From positions 46,458-110,457 of the forward strand of contig NZ_JAFBFA010000015.1 of the NCBI RefSeq assembly GCF_016909015.1: a stretch of 64,000 nt of DNA, in the 5' to 3' direction. This DNA is from Gracilibacillus alcaliphilus (GTDB lineage Bacteria > Bacillota > Bacilli > Bacillales > Amphibacillaceae). Position numbers and translations under genes: made by a program. Below the pieces are notes generated by a model, which was not told the DNA's origin, ran no database searches, and worked only from the letters and a program-made list of their open reading frames with translations. Of this stretch, positions 34,029 through 42,582 are shown one piece after another (the first letter of the stretch is position 1; the number at the start of each line of letters is the position of its first letter).

Positions 34029-34958
34029 TTAAATAGCTGCGTCTTGAATCTCTTTTAGTGTGTGAACAGATTGGGCTAGTTTATCCTTTTCCTCATCAGT
34101 TAACACTAATTCAACAACATGTTTAACTCCGTTTCTGGTAATAACAGATGGTGCACCAATAAATACATCCTTGTGTCCGTACTCACCTTCTAACAGTGCG
34201 CCTACTGGCAGAACAACATTTTCATTTCTTAGGATAGCTTTTGTAATCCTAATCAGACCAATTGCAATCCCATAATAGGTAGCACCTTTTGCCTGAATAA
34301 TTTCATAAGCGGCATCACGTACTTGGGCACTAATTTCTGTTTTGCGTTCCTCACTTAGCCTGCCTGCTACTGGTATACCGGCAATATTCGCAGAGCTCCA
34401 GACAGGAAACTGAGAATCACCGTGCTCTCCCATAATATAGCCATGTACACTAGCAGCCGCCGTATCGAACTCCCGCCCTAATAAATAACGGAATCTAGCA
34501 GAGTCCAGTACAGTTCCAGAACCAATGACGCGGTCTTTAGGCAGACCTGAGAATTTCAAAGTAGCATATGACAGAATATCAACTGGGTTCGTCGCAACTA
34601 AGAAAATACCGTTAAACCCAGATTCCATAATCTCTTCTACAATAGATTTGAATATTTTTACATTTTTATACACCAAATCCAAACGCGTTTCTCCTGGTTT
34701 CTGTGCAGCGCCGGCGCAAATGACAACAAGTGCAGCATCCTTACAGTCTTCATAATGACCAAATCGGATATTCATCGTAGCAGGAGCAAAAGCAATCCCA
34801 TGATTTAAATCCATCACATCGCCTTTTGCTTTTTCTGTATTTAGATCTACAATGACTAACTCATCACACAATCCTTGATTTAATAAACCATATGCATAGC
34901 TTGATCCTACTGCCCCAGTTCCTACTAATACGACTTTATTTCCTAGTGTAATACTCAT
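34029..34958 (-). CDS. ldh: L-lactate dehydrogenase
   Basis: 309 residues, NAD-dependent reduction of pyruvate to L-lactate for NADH recycling. Nucleotide loop GTGAVGSSYA (residues 13-22), substrate-loop Arg92 (PGETRLDLV), Asp152 and Arg155 (LDSARFR), catalytic His179 (GEHGDSQFPVWS). These distinguish it from malate dehydrogenase only in part, but the SITLGNKVVLVGTGAVGSSYA start and EHGDSQFPVWS are typical LDH. ATG follows GGGGGAATAAGG. Two Rex/Fnr-type palindromes lie upstream, fitting induction when NADH is high or oxygen is low. Confidence 0.94.
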   Translation of the reverse strand: MSITLGNKVVLVGTGAVGSSYAYGLLNQGLCDELVIVDLNTEKAKGDVMDLNHGIAFAPATMNIRFGHYEDCKDAALVVICAGAAQKPGETRLDLVYKNVKIFKSIVEEIMESGFNGIFLVATNPVDILSYATLKFSGLPKDRVIGSGTVLDSARFRYLLGREFDTAAASVHGYIMGEHGDSQFPVWSSANIAGIPVAGRLSEERKTEISAQVRDAAYEIIQAKGATYYGIAIGLIRITKAILRNENVVLPVGALLEGEYGHKDVFIGAPSVITRNGVKHVVELVLTDEEKDKLAQSVHTLKEIQDAAI

Positions 34959-34989
34959 CCTTATTCCCCCATATCCAAGTATTATTTAT

Positions 34990-35005
34990 TGTGAATAAAA
35001 TCACA
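34990..35005. promoter_or_regulatory. Rex/Fnr-type operator 1 at ldh
   Basis: TGTGAATAAAATCACA, a TGTGA-N6-TCACA palindrome extended by T on the left (TTGTGAA), located 32 bp before the ldh ATG. It fits the redox repressor Rex (TTGTGAAW4TTCACAA) about as well as Fnr. Confidence 0.7.
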
Positions 35006-35087
35006 TAAATGGTTGTGTAAAAATTGAGATTCATTCGAATTTTTATTGTTATATATAGTAATAATCAGCAAATCCAAAACATTAATA

Positions 35088-35103
35088 TGTGATTTATTTC
35101 ACA
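35088..35103. promoter_or_regulatory. Rex/Fnr-type operator 2 at ldh
   Basis: TGTGATTTATTTCACA, the second TGTGA-N6-TCACA palindrome, about 98 bp from the first. On the minus strand a promoter-like TTGGAT/TATATA pair lies between the two sites, so they flank the ldh promoter. Confidence 0.7.
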
Positions 35104-35184
35104 AATTTAGTATATCAAGTTTTTTTATTCTACGCAAGACTTTTTATTTTCTTTTCCAATTACAGGAGTATAGTTGGTGATCTA

Positions 35185-35340
35185 ATAAAGGTGGAAAAAG
35201 TATTAAATAACAGCCTAATCCTTTCCAAGAACGAGGAAGGCAATACCGTTATTGTTATGGGAAAAGGGCTCGGCTTTAAACATAAAAAAGGAGATATCAT
35301 TGATGAAGACGCCATCGAAAAAGTCTTTGTACCAAATGAT
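35185..35340 (+). pseudogene. Remnant of a LicT/BglG-type antiterminator (CAT RNA-binding domain)
   Basis: The reading frame encodes IKVEKVLNNSLILSKNEEGN, then VIVMGKGLGFKHKKGD and IDEDAIEKVFVPND, which is the complete co-antiterminator RNA-binding domain of the LicT/SacT family. No ATG, TTG or GTG with a ribosome binding site lies at the expected start. After VFVPND the similarity stops, and a transcription terminator follows within 30 bp. The two PRD domains are missing. Best read as the 5' fragment of a lost antiterminator gene. Confidence 0.65.
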
Positions 35341-35368
35341 CTGCGTACACGCCAAGAGTATGTAAAGG

Positions 35369-35406
35369 AAAAGGGAGCCGACCCATGTATGGATCTGCTC
35401 CCTTTT
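35369..35406. terminator. Bidirectional terminator behind uppP
   Basis: Stem AAAAGGGAGC/GCTCCCTTTT with a second inner pairing CCAT/ATGG; 80 bp after the uppP stop on the minus strand. Confidence 0.8.
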
Positions 35407-35485
35407 CTCATGCCAGATTGTGAACGGCCTGTCCGCTCCTATAGCTTAAAGGCCTCACTGATCCATTTTGGTTCAAAGGATTTCC

Positions 35486-36307
35486 TTACAAGAAAATTAA
35501 GACTAATAATCCAATAACCACACAGTAATAGGCAAAGTACTCCAACTTGCCATGACGCATAATATTCATAAACCACTTCAATGCATAGTAGCTGGCAATA
35601 AAAGATGTAATAAAGGCAATCGCATAAGGTGCCCATAGTTGATCCATATTCGGATCAGCGATTATCTCAGGGATCTCTAAGATACCTGTACCCAGACTTA
35701 CCGGAATATACAGCAAAAAAGAAAAGCGCAGAGCTGTATCTTGTTTCATACCGACAAGCATGGAAGCTACAATCGTTGCACCAGACCTGCTAATACCAGG
35801 TGTAACTGCAATCGATTGACCCAATCCAACGATAATCGCATCCTTTACTGATAAATCACCATCTTGTTTACGCCCGCGAAGATTACGAATAATCCACAAG
35901 GCAGCCGCTGTGATCAATAAAGTAATCCCGACGACACTTGTACTGCTTAATGCCTCACCAAGTACATCACCAAATAACACACCAATGATACCAACTGGAA
36001 TAGTGGCAATTACTAAATAAACGACAAACATAAAATCGTCTTTTGCGCTTTTATCGTGCTTTACAATAAAATTCCAAGTTCCAACAATCAAGCGCACAAT
36101 GTCCTTACGATAAATCAGCATGACAGCAAGCAAAGAAGCAAAGTTGACAAAGATCTCAAAAGAAAGCCCCCTTGCTTCAATATCGAACAGCTCCCGTATA
36201 ATGATTAGATGACCACTGGAGGAGATTGGGATCGGTTCTGTTACACCTTGTACAAGCCCCAGAATAAAATATTGTATAAGTGTCCAAAAGTTACTTAAAG
36301 CATCCAT
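35486..36307 (-). CDS. uppP: Undecaprenyl-diphosphatase (BacA type)
   Basis: 273-residue membrane phosphatase that regenerates undecaprenyl phosphate for cell-wall synthesis. Both family signatures are intact: LVQGVTEPIPISSSGHL with Glu24 (residues 18-34) and the PGISRSGATI motif with the catalytic Arg. About eight membrane helices. Bacilli often have several copies, and overproduction gives bacitracin tolerance (established). It is a single-gene unit. Confidence 0.95.
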   Translation of the reverse strand: MDALSNFWTLIQYFILGLVQGVTEPIPISSSGHLIIIRELFDIEARGLSFEIFVNFASLLAVMLIYRKDIVRLIVGTWNFIVKHDKSAKDDFMFVVYLVIATIPVGIIGVLFGDVLGEALSSTSVVGITLLITAAALWIIRNLRGRKQDGDLSVKDAIIVGLGQSIAVTPGISRSGATIVASMLVGMKQDTALRFSFLLYIPVSLGTGILEIPEIIADPNMDQLWAPYAIAFITSFIASYYALKWFMNIMRHGKLEYFAYYCVVIGLLVLIFL

Positions 36308-37183
36308 TCTTCATTCCTACCTTTTCATTGTTTTTCAAGAATTGACCTAGTTTCAATCTATGCTGTATTTACTAGAATCATGCAGACAAGCTTATTGATT
36401 CCTAGTTTCGACTGCCATTTTTCAAAACAGCAATCATCTCTTAATCATACGCTTAATTGTCTATATTTTCAATTAAATTCTTGTATTCACTTTGTTAATT
36501 TTTGTTCAAATTTTGCTAACTATAGCAATCCATAAGATTGCGTATTTATTGGGGCAGATAGGCGAAAACATAGAAAATTTAGATATCTATATAACTTTAC
36601 CTCTATATCTCCATCTTAGGATGTGCTCTTGATCGATTTAAATAGGATAGCAAATAGGAACATTCATTTGAGGCATGTACAATTATGAAATAATCGAACA
36701 TGTAGAGAATACCTATTCAGAAGGGAGCGAAATGGCAATGAGCTTAACGGAAATTTTTAGAAATGATGGGAAAGAAGAAGGTGCACGAACAAGAATTAAG
36801 TACGGTAGAAACGATTATTGATCATATTGACGAATTTCAATCCATTGAGGAAGTAGAACAATATTTGAAATAACAGAATTCGATTGTGGATTTTAGAACA
36901 ATAAAAGACTTTGAATATATTATCCATGTGAAAACAGGAAAAGATTCATATTTAAAATCTTTATTATTTTATGAGGCCACTGAAAATCTTATCGTGTCTT
37001 CAGCAGCCAGCTATAATTGAATCATGAAAATTCCAAAATTCTCTATATAAGTTGCGTTAAATGTCTTCCCTCTAACCTTAGCATGTGCTCTCGGTCTATT
37101 TACACAGTATGGTTATAACCTGTAAATTCTTAAACTAGTGACTTACCAACATAGAGTAAGACAACCCCACTAAACTTAAAATG
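36308..37183. other. Decayed intergenic region of about 880 bp
   Basis: Contains a broken gene (36732-37020) and two degenerate copies of a 31-bp motif starting CTTAG-ATGTGCTCT, at 36615-36645 and 37077-37107, which flank it as direct repeats. Both copies are preceded by TCTATATAA. No intact gene seen. It may be the scar of an insertion or duplication. Confidence 0.5.
36732..37020 (+). pseudogene. Frameshifted remnant of unknown gene (Rpn/transposase-like start)
   Basis: ATG after AAGGGAGCG begins MAMSLTEIFRNDGKEEG, reminiscent of the charged C-terminal part of Rpn/PD-(D/E)XK transposase proteins. A frameshift then leads into QELSTVETIIDHIDEF and VEQYLK followed by TAA at 36871; the same frame continues after that stop for 48 codons (IKDFEYIIHVKTG ... 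YEATENLIV). The amino-acid composition looks coding throughout, so a decayed gene is likely. Family is a guess. Confidence 0.35.
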
Positions 37184-38140
37184 TTAATAAACAGGTGTCA
37201 ATGGCGGTTGATCGGCTAACACGTTTAAGATATTCTCCGCTGACAGCTTTGCCATACTATTTCGCGTCTCGACCGTGGCATTGCCAATATGCGGTGTTAT
37301 CACTAAATTACCAAACTGTTTAAGTTCTTCTGTGATATTTGGTTCAAATTCAAACACATCGAGTGCCGCCCCTGCAATCTCCTTCTCTTCCAAAGCTTTA
37401 GCAAGGTCTATTTCCTTTACAACCGGGCCCCTAGATAAGTTAAGAAAGTAAGCTGTTTTTTTCATCGCTTTAAATTCTTCCACTGTAAAGAGGTGGTGTG
37501 TCTCCTTGTTATAGGCGGAATGTACGGTTATCACGTCGCTTGTTTCAAGTAATTCTGTAAGTGATGATGTATAGGTAGCGTTATATTTCTCTTCTATTTC
37601 CGGTGATTTTTGCGATCTGCCTGTATAATATATATCCATCCCAAATGCCTGTGCCCGCTTAGCCACTGCTTGCCCAATCTTGCCAAAGCCAACAATACCT
37701 AATTTCTTGTTTGTTAATTCATTTCCTAAGAAGAAAAGCGGTGCCCAACCGTTAAATCCAGTCGTTCGGCACAAGTTGTCACCTTCAGGAATACGCCGCA
37801 TAACCGCTATCATTAAACCAAGTGCCAACTCCGCTGTTGCTTCCGTAGAGACTGCCGGGGTATTCGTAACGGCAATACCTTTTTCCTTTGCTGCTTCTAT
37901 ATCAATATTGTCAAAACCAGCACCAAAGTTAGCAATAACCTTTAAATCAGGAGCTGAATTGATTACCTTTCTGGTTACCTTTGTCGATAAGGGAGTCAAT
38001 AGCGCTTCTGCTCCCTGTACCCCTTCTATAAGTTCCGCTTCTGTAATCAGTTGTTCACCTTTATATACATGGAGATCATGCTCTTGCAAAATCTCATAGC
38101 CTGTTTCGGGAATTTCCCCAGAAATAAATATTTTTGCCAT
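37184..38140 (-). CDS. D-2-hydroxyacid dehydrogenase (glyoxylate/hydroxypyruvate reductase-like)
   Basis: 318 residues, NAD(P)-dependent. NAD-binding GFGKIGQAVAKRA (around residues 151-163), substrate Arg in NLSRGPVV, Glu in ALDVFEFEP and catalytic His in ITPHIGNAT. NFGAGFDNIDIEAA is the typical hinge. In the ureide setting it could reduce glyoxylate, the carbon end product of allantoin breakdown, to glycolate (inference). Last gene of the operon, 24 bp after the Asp/Glu-racemase-like gene. No clear terminator seen after it. Confidence 0.88.
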   Translation of the reverse strand: MAKIFISGEIPETGYEILQEHDLHVYKGEQLITEAELIEGVQGAEALLTPLSTKVTRKVINSAPDLKVIANFGAGFDNIDIEAAKEKGIAVTNTPAVSTEATAELALGLMIAVMRRIPEGDNLCRTTGFNGWAPLFFLGNELTNKKLGIVGFGKIGQAVAKRAQAFGMDIYYTGRSQKSPEIEEKYNATYTSSLTELLETSDVITVHSAYNKETHHLFTVEEFKAMKKTAYFLNLSRGPVVKEIDLAKALEEKEIAGAALDVFEFEPNITEELKQFGNLVITPHIGNATVETRNSMAKLSAENILNVLADQPPLTPVY

Positions 38141-38164
38141 ATCGCAAAATCCTCCTCCCTATGT

Positions 38165-38914
38165 TTAATTACTTACTGTTAATGGTACAGAGTTAAAAAT
38201 ATCCCCCCAGCCTTTTACAGCATTGGGCTTCTCTCCGACCATGCACAGACACTGCCATATTAATGTGTTTATTGTATCATAGATAACAACATTATACTCT
38301 TTTTCGTAGTAATCTACGTTATGGATACCAGGGAAATTAGTACAGACCATACTAATACCATCAGCTTGGTCCGTCGTCACTTGTTGGATCATATCTTCAA
38401 TTCTTTCATCTTCTATCTGGCTAAAGGAACGGTTGACTGTTTGAGCTAATCCTCTTGCTTGTATGGTTTGAATGCCACAATATGTTTTATATTGTTCCGC
38501 AATTAATGCATTAATCTCTGAAATATAAGGGGTCACTAAATGGACAGTTTTGATATCATTTGCTTTAAATGCTTCCACTTGCGCTAACATTGATGTCGTC
38601 GCTGGAATTCCTGTTCTTTCTTCAATTTTACGACACAGTTCAACATCTACATCAAATCCCATCCAGCCGCCAGATGTGCCATTCCATGCTATGACATCCA
38701 CCTCGGCATGTGCCAATAACTCTGCAGCTTGCAACATAGGCTCAAAGTCAAATTGGGCTAATGCATCATCCTCCAACGAAATCTTGGTTACTTCAAAACG
38801 AGAAAAATGACATGTTACATTGGACAAATCTCGTACTATTTCCATACAAATGGGCTCTAATACCGTATTTGATGATGGTGTGAGCATTCCTATCTTCTTA
38901 GGTTCTTTTCTCAC
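38165..38914 (-). CDS. Asp/Glu-racemase superfamily protein, arylmalonate-decarboxylase/maleate-isomerase-like
   Basis: 249 residues from GTG 38914, nine bases after AAGGAGG; both lie inside the end of the GntR gene (17-bp overlap). The superfamily normally uses two cysteines. Here the first position reads WNGTSGG (Gly79-Thr-Ser) and only the second cysteine is present (MVCTNFPG, Cys191). Arylmalonate decarboxylase shows the same arrangement (Gly74-Thr-Ser and Cys188). KIGMLTPSSNTVLEP at the start is typical of maleate isomerase and AMDase relatives. So the chemistry is more likely one-base decarboxylation or a cis-trans isomerisation than racemisation. Substrate unknown. Confidence 0.8.
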   Translation of the reverse strand: MRKEPKKIGMLTPSSNTVLEPICMEIVRDLSNVTCHFSRFEVTKISLEDDALAQFDFEPMLQAAELLAHAEVDVIAWNGTSGGWMGFDVDVELCRKIEERTGIPATTSMLAQVEAFKANDIKTVHLVTPYISEINALIAEQYKTYCGIQTIQARGLAQTVNRSFSQIEDERIEDMIQQVTTDQADGISMVCTNFPGIHNVDYYEKEYNVVIYDTINTLIWQCLCMVGEKPNAVKGWGDIFNSVPLTVSN

Positions 38915-39611
38915 GATCTTTTGCCTCCTTAAATACTGTCTGATATGTTTCACTATTCATTTCACAAAAATGAACCAGATCATTCTCAATATGCTTCATC
39001 ATTGCTCGTGCTGCCAGTTCACCATTTCGTTGCTTGATATATTGATAGATTTGTTGATGTTCCATAAACAATTCTCTTCCGCGATGATCCCCTTTAAAAT
39101 TTAACACGCGGAAGAAAAAGCTCAATGAATTAATTGATTCCAGCTGCTTATTCAACAAGTTATTGTTACTGTACTTAATAATTAATTGATGGAACGCTGT
39201 ATTCAACCTTATCAGCTGCTCACGATTCTCTTCTTCATCAGTAAGCAGCTGTTCCGTCTGCCTTATCACCTCGCCTATTTTGCTAATCTGAGAATCTGTC
39301 GCTATATGTGCTGTTAACTTTGCTGCTAAGGATTCCAATGCTGTTCTGCATTGATAGATTTGTATAATGTCATCAAAAGTCGGATTATAAACAAAAATAC
39401 GTGACTTATCATCAATAACCAGTAATCCTTCTTTACACAGTGCCTTAACAGCCTCCCGCACCGGACTTCGGCTGGTATGAAAGAAACGGGCCAGTTTGGC
39501 TTCATAGACACGCTCACCTGGCTTCAGTTCCATAAAGATAATCATTTCGCGGATTTTATAATACACTTGGTCATAGTATGGCTTGGATTTCTCGATGGAG
39601 AATTTAGTCAT
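38898..39611 (-). CDS. GntR-family regulator with FCD domain
   Basis: 237 residues. Winged helix at residues 15-80 (PGERVYEAKLARFFHTSRSPVREAVKAL) followed by an all-helical FCD effector domain with the metal/ligand residues in LNTAFHQLII and MEHQQIYQYI...MMKHIENDL. Encoded inside the operon and therefore likely its local regulator, responding to a pathway acid as FCD proteins do. Seventeen bp after the amidohydrolase gene; its last codons hold the ribosome binding site of the next gene. Confidence 0.92.
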   Translation of the reverse strand: MTKFSIEKSKPYYDQVYYKIREMIIFMELKPGERVYEAKLARFFHTSRSPVREAVKALCKEGLLVIDDKSRIFVYNPTFDDIIQIYQCRTALESLAAKLTAHIATDSQISKIGEVIRQTEQLLTDEEENREQLIRLNTAFHQLIIKYSNNNLLNKQLESINSLSFFFRVLNFKGDHRGRELFMEHQQIYQYIKQRNGELAARAMMKHIENDLVHFCEMNSETYQTVFKEAKDREKRT

Positions 39612-39628
39612 GATACATCCCTTTCCTT

Positions 39629-40948
39629 TTATTTATAACGGCCCCAGCATTTATCTGACACATATTGAACTTCTGCACTAAGCTGTTCTTCATCGATACC
39701 TGTCACATTCCCGTCCCGCACGCACCATTCGCCATCTATCCACACATGCGCCACATCACTGGCTTGCACAGAATGTACGATTGTTCCATATGGTGAAATG
39801 ATAGGTGCTATATGGAACTTATCTTTATGAATCGCAATTAGATCTGCCTTCTTCCCTACTTCAAGTGAGCCAATATCATGGTCCATTCCCAGGGCTTTTG
39901 CACCTTTTAAAGTACCCATCTCTACGATATGACGAGGTGTCGGACCTATCCTGCGGCCGGACGATAATCGATGTACTGCCAAACCAAAGCGCATCGACTC
40001 AAACATACTCCCTGACATAGAATCCGTACAAATAGCAACATTTACCCCTTTCTCTTCAAGCGCTGCTATCGGGGCTATATCACCCTTTTTTAAATTCCCT
40101 TCTGGGACATGTGCCACACTGGTATTCGTTTCAACCAACAATGCTTGATCTGCCTCTGTTAAATGAATACAGTGAGCCGCTACAGTCTTTGAACCAAGAA
40201 TCCCTAACTCATGATATAACTGAACAGGTGTTATCCCATCTCTCCTTTGAATTTCTTCTACCTCCATCTTACTTTGAGCGAGATGTGTAGTAATGCCAAC
40301 ATCATACTTTCTAGCAAGTGAAATGATTTCCTCTAAGAAATTCGTAGTACAGGTATCTGGGGCATGAGGGCCAAAATGACAAGTAATCCTTCCATTAGCG
40401 CTATTATGCCATTTATCGATAAGTTCTATATTCTTGGCTAATGTTCCCTCTTGTGCCTGTTCATCTAACGAATATACGCCTTCTGGAACACGGAAAAAAT
40501 CAATATTGTGGACCCGCTCGCTTATGACAGCCCGCAGGCCTAAATCCTTTATAGCAGTAAGGCTTTTCGTTGATTGAATATAATTAGAACCGATGCACGT
40601 ATTACCTGCCCGAAGTGCTTCTACATAGCCGAATATGTTGAACAAATCACATTCTTCTTCCGTTAGTAACACACCCTGCGGCATATTACGGGAATATAAG
40701 GGTGGTACACCAGTATCTGAACCAACACCCCGATTGATGACAAGTGCTCCATGATAATGGGGATTTACAAAGCCTGGCATGATCATCATTGAAGAGCAAT
40801 CGACAACTTCTGCGTCTGGATATTGTTTTGCAAGAGTTATTACATCTCCGCTAGCCTCTATCTTATCGCCTTTGATAACAATGGCAGACTGCAGTAATAT
40901 GTCATCATCTTCATTCATCGTGATAATGTCTCCCTTGATCAATAACAC
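39629..40948 (-). CDS. Amidohydrolase of the cytosine deaminase/chlorohydrolase (TrzN/AtzB) family
   Basis: 439 residues. Metal ligands are those of the amidohydrolase superfamily: NPHYHGAL (His-x-His, about residue 65), THLAQSK (His around 221), AHCIHLTEAD (His around 250) and ICTDSMSG (Asp around 302). The glutamate in the QSKMEVEEI segment is the usual proton shuttle of deaminases. It opens with GTG directly after the TAA of the preceding gene, with GAGG in that gene's end. It could deaminate or dechlorinate a heterocycle or open an amide ring; substrate not predictable from motifs. Confidence 0.88.
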   Translation of the reverse strand: MLLIKGDIITMNEDDDILLQSAIVIKGDKIEASGDVITLAKQYPDAEVVDCSSMMIMPGFVNPHYHGALVINRGVGSDTGVPPLYSRNMPQGVLLTEEECDLFNIFGYVEALRAGNTCIGSNYIQSTKSLTAIKDLGLRAVISERVHNIDFFRVPEGVYSLDEQAQEGTLAKNIELIDKWHNSANGRITCHFGPHAPDTCTTNFLEEIISLARKYDVGITTHLAQSKMEVEEIQRRDGITPVQLYHELGILGSKTVAAHCIHLTEADQALLVETNTSVAHVPEGNLKKGDIAPIAALEEKGVNVAICTDSMSGSMFESMRFGLAVHRLSSGRRIGPTPRHIVEMGTLKGAKALGMDHDIGSLEVGKKADLIAIHKDKFHIAPIISPYGTIVHSVQASDVAHVWIDGEWCVRDGNVTGIDEEQLSAEVQYVSDKCWGRYK

Positions 40949-41758
40949 TTATTCTACACCTCTCTTATTCATAGACCATACTGTCCATTTTCCTTTACAG
41001 GGAGAGCCGTCGGAATAAATGCACCGCTTGTTTACAACATCAAAAATCAAGGCCGTTTCCGTTGAATGAAAGCTCTCATCCTTACTTCTTGTACCTTTAT
41101 TATCGAAATGATGGATACATATGCTGCCTGTTTGTTTGTCATCATCGGAAACATGCTGCCCCAGCAGGCTTTGAAGCGTAACCAGCCAATTTTCTCCTTG
41201 TATATGATCGATAGCTTTGGCTACCTGATCATAACGCAGCCTACGGTCAGCTCCCTCTTTGTCTCTCTCCTTAAAAAAAAGCGGATGATTAGCTCGAATT
41301 ACATAATTTGTATCTAATCTATGTTTCTTGATTGCCCTTGTCACAGGGTCATGCTCCAAGACTCCTATAGAATAACTAGCATCGATTAGAAAATGTATTC
41401 CCCCAACTTCACTTGGCTTCCGCATAAGAATACCCTCTAATAAATGCAGACCATCCTGTACATTGGTACATTGACGAAGCACTTGCTCGTTGGCCATCCC
41501 TCTGGTATCTTCCTTGTCCAATACCTCACTGGGCAAATGTTCTGTTAAACTGGCATAGGAGGAAAGTACAGCCAGCCCCTCTCCATTCATACCTGAATTA
41601 ACACCATTCTGCCAGCCCATCTTAAAGAAAAAGTAACCATAATGTTCTAATGAACTAGGTTTATAATCAAATATCAGCGAAGTTTCTGGTGTATCCACCG
41701 TTTTAGCAGCAAATAACAACTTATTTTCCATATGCTGTTTCATTAACATTGTGCACAT
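40949..41758 (-). CDS. C45-type Ntn-hydrolase (acyltransferase/choloylglycine hydrolase-like)
   Basis: 269 residues beginning Met-Cys, so removal of methionine exposes Cys2 as the N-terminal nucleophile. The following pattern fits the C45/linear amide hydrolase group: FAAKTVD at the place of the usual NxD, GVNSGMNGEGLAVLSSY (oxyanion region) and YVIRANHPLFF. Family members cleave linear amide bonds other than peptides, such as penicillin or N-acyl side chains. ATG follows AGGAGG and the gene begins 11 bp after the ATPase gene, so it belongs to the transporter operon. Confidence 0.8.
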   Translation of the reverse strand: MCTMLMKQHMENKLLFAAKTVDTPETSLIFDYKPSSLEHYGYFFFKMGWQNGVNSGMNGEGLAVLSSYASLTEHLPSEVLDKEDTRGMANEQVLRQCTNVQDGLHLLEGILMRKPSEVGGIHFLIDASYSIGVLEHDPVTRAIKKHRLDTNYVIRANHPLFFKERDKEGADRRLRYDQVAKAIDHIQGENWLVTLQSLLGQHVSDDDKQTGSICIHHFDNKGTRSKDESFHSTETALIFDVVNKRCIYSDGSPCKGKWTVWSMNKRGVE

Positions 41759-41769
41759 TATTCTTCCTC

Positions 41770-42564
41770 CTAAATCACTTGATGCATAGAATCCTCTTCT
41801 AGAAGGGGCTCTTCATTTTTTTCAATCAGTGTCAGTATTTCGCGTTTATATCGATTAAAGATAGGTGACGTGGAATCCCGAGGTCGATCCATTTCCAAAT
41901 TGATAATTTTGTTTATCCGGCCGGGACGTTTGCTTAAAACAATTACTTTTGTACCTAACATCAGTGCCTCTTCCACAGAGTGGGTTACAAATATAATAGT
42001 GCGTTTATTTTTCTGCCAGATTCGAGCTAGTTCTTCTTGCATTTCTAACTTCGTAAACGGGTCAAGTGCAGCAAATGGTTCGTCCATTAAGATAAGGGAA
42101 GGGTTTTGCAAGAGGGCTCTTGCAATCCCAACTCGCTGACTCATCCCTCCAGATAGTTCATGAGGGTAATGTTTCTCAAAGCCTGTTAAACCTACCATAT
42201 CAATATACTTTTGTGCTTCTTCTTTTTTCTTTTGCCTACTTGCCCTTTTTAGTTTTAAGTGAAAGGCTATATTCTTTTGTACAGTTAACCAAGGCATTAA
42301 TGTCGGCTGCTGAAATACCATCCCCCGATCAGCCCCCATCTTCTCAATTTTCTTGCCATTCATCATAATTTCACCTATGGTTGGCTTTTCAAAGCCTGCT
42401 ATCAAATTAAGTAAGGTAGATTTCCCGCATCCACTTCCACCCAATAAACACACAAATTCATTTTCTTCAATCGTTACACTAATATCCTGAAGTGCCTGTA
42501 CTTGTGTTCCACGTTTTGCATCTTTAAATATTTTATCTACTTGATTGATCTCCAAAAACGCCAT
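41770..42564 (-). CDS. ABC transporter ATPase, nitrate/sulfonate/taurine (SsuB/TauB) type
   Basis: 264 residues from ATG 42564 (AAGGAG eight bases before). Walker A GGSGCGKST (about residues 40-48), Q-loop MVFQQPTLMPWLTV, signature LSGGMSQRVGIARAL, Walker B LILMDEPFAALD, switch VTHSVEEAL. Powers the importer formed with the permease gene 18 bp upstream and the binding protein. Context indicates an N-containing organic solute rather than a sulfonate (inference). Confidence 0.93.
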   Translation of the reverse strand: MAFLEINQVDKIFKDAKRGTQVQALQDISVTIEENEFVCLLGGSGCGKSTLLNLIAGFEKPTIGEIMMNGKKIEKMGADRGMVFQQPTLMPWLTVQKNIAFHLKLKRASRQKKKEEAQKYIDMVGLTGFEKHYPHELSGGMSQRVGIARALLQNPSLILMDEPFAALDPFTKLEMQEELARIWQKNKRTIIFVTHSVEEALMLGTKVIVLSKRPGRINKIINLEMDRPRDSTSPIFNRYKREILTLIEKNEEPLLEEDSMHQVI

Positions 42565-42582
42565 TTTGATCACTCCTTAAGT

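Noticed and set aside
35089..35517. 142-codon frame covering the CAT-domain fragment as an intact gene
   Set aside because: N-terminal 30 residues are translated AT-rich control DNA including a Rex/Fnr-type site, and the C-terminal part is a terminator plus antisense of uppP.
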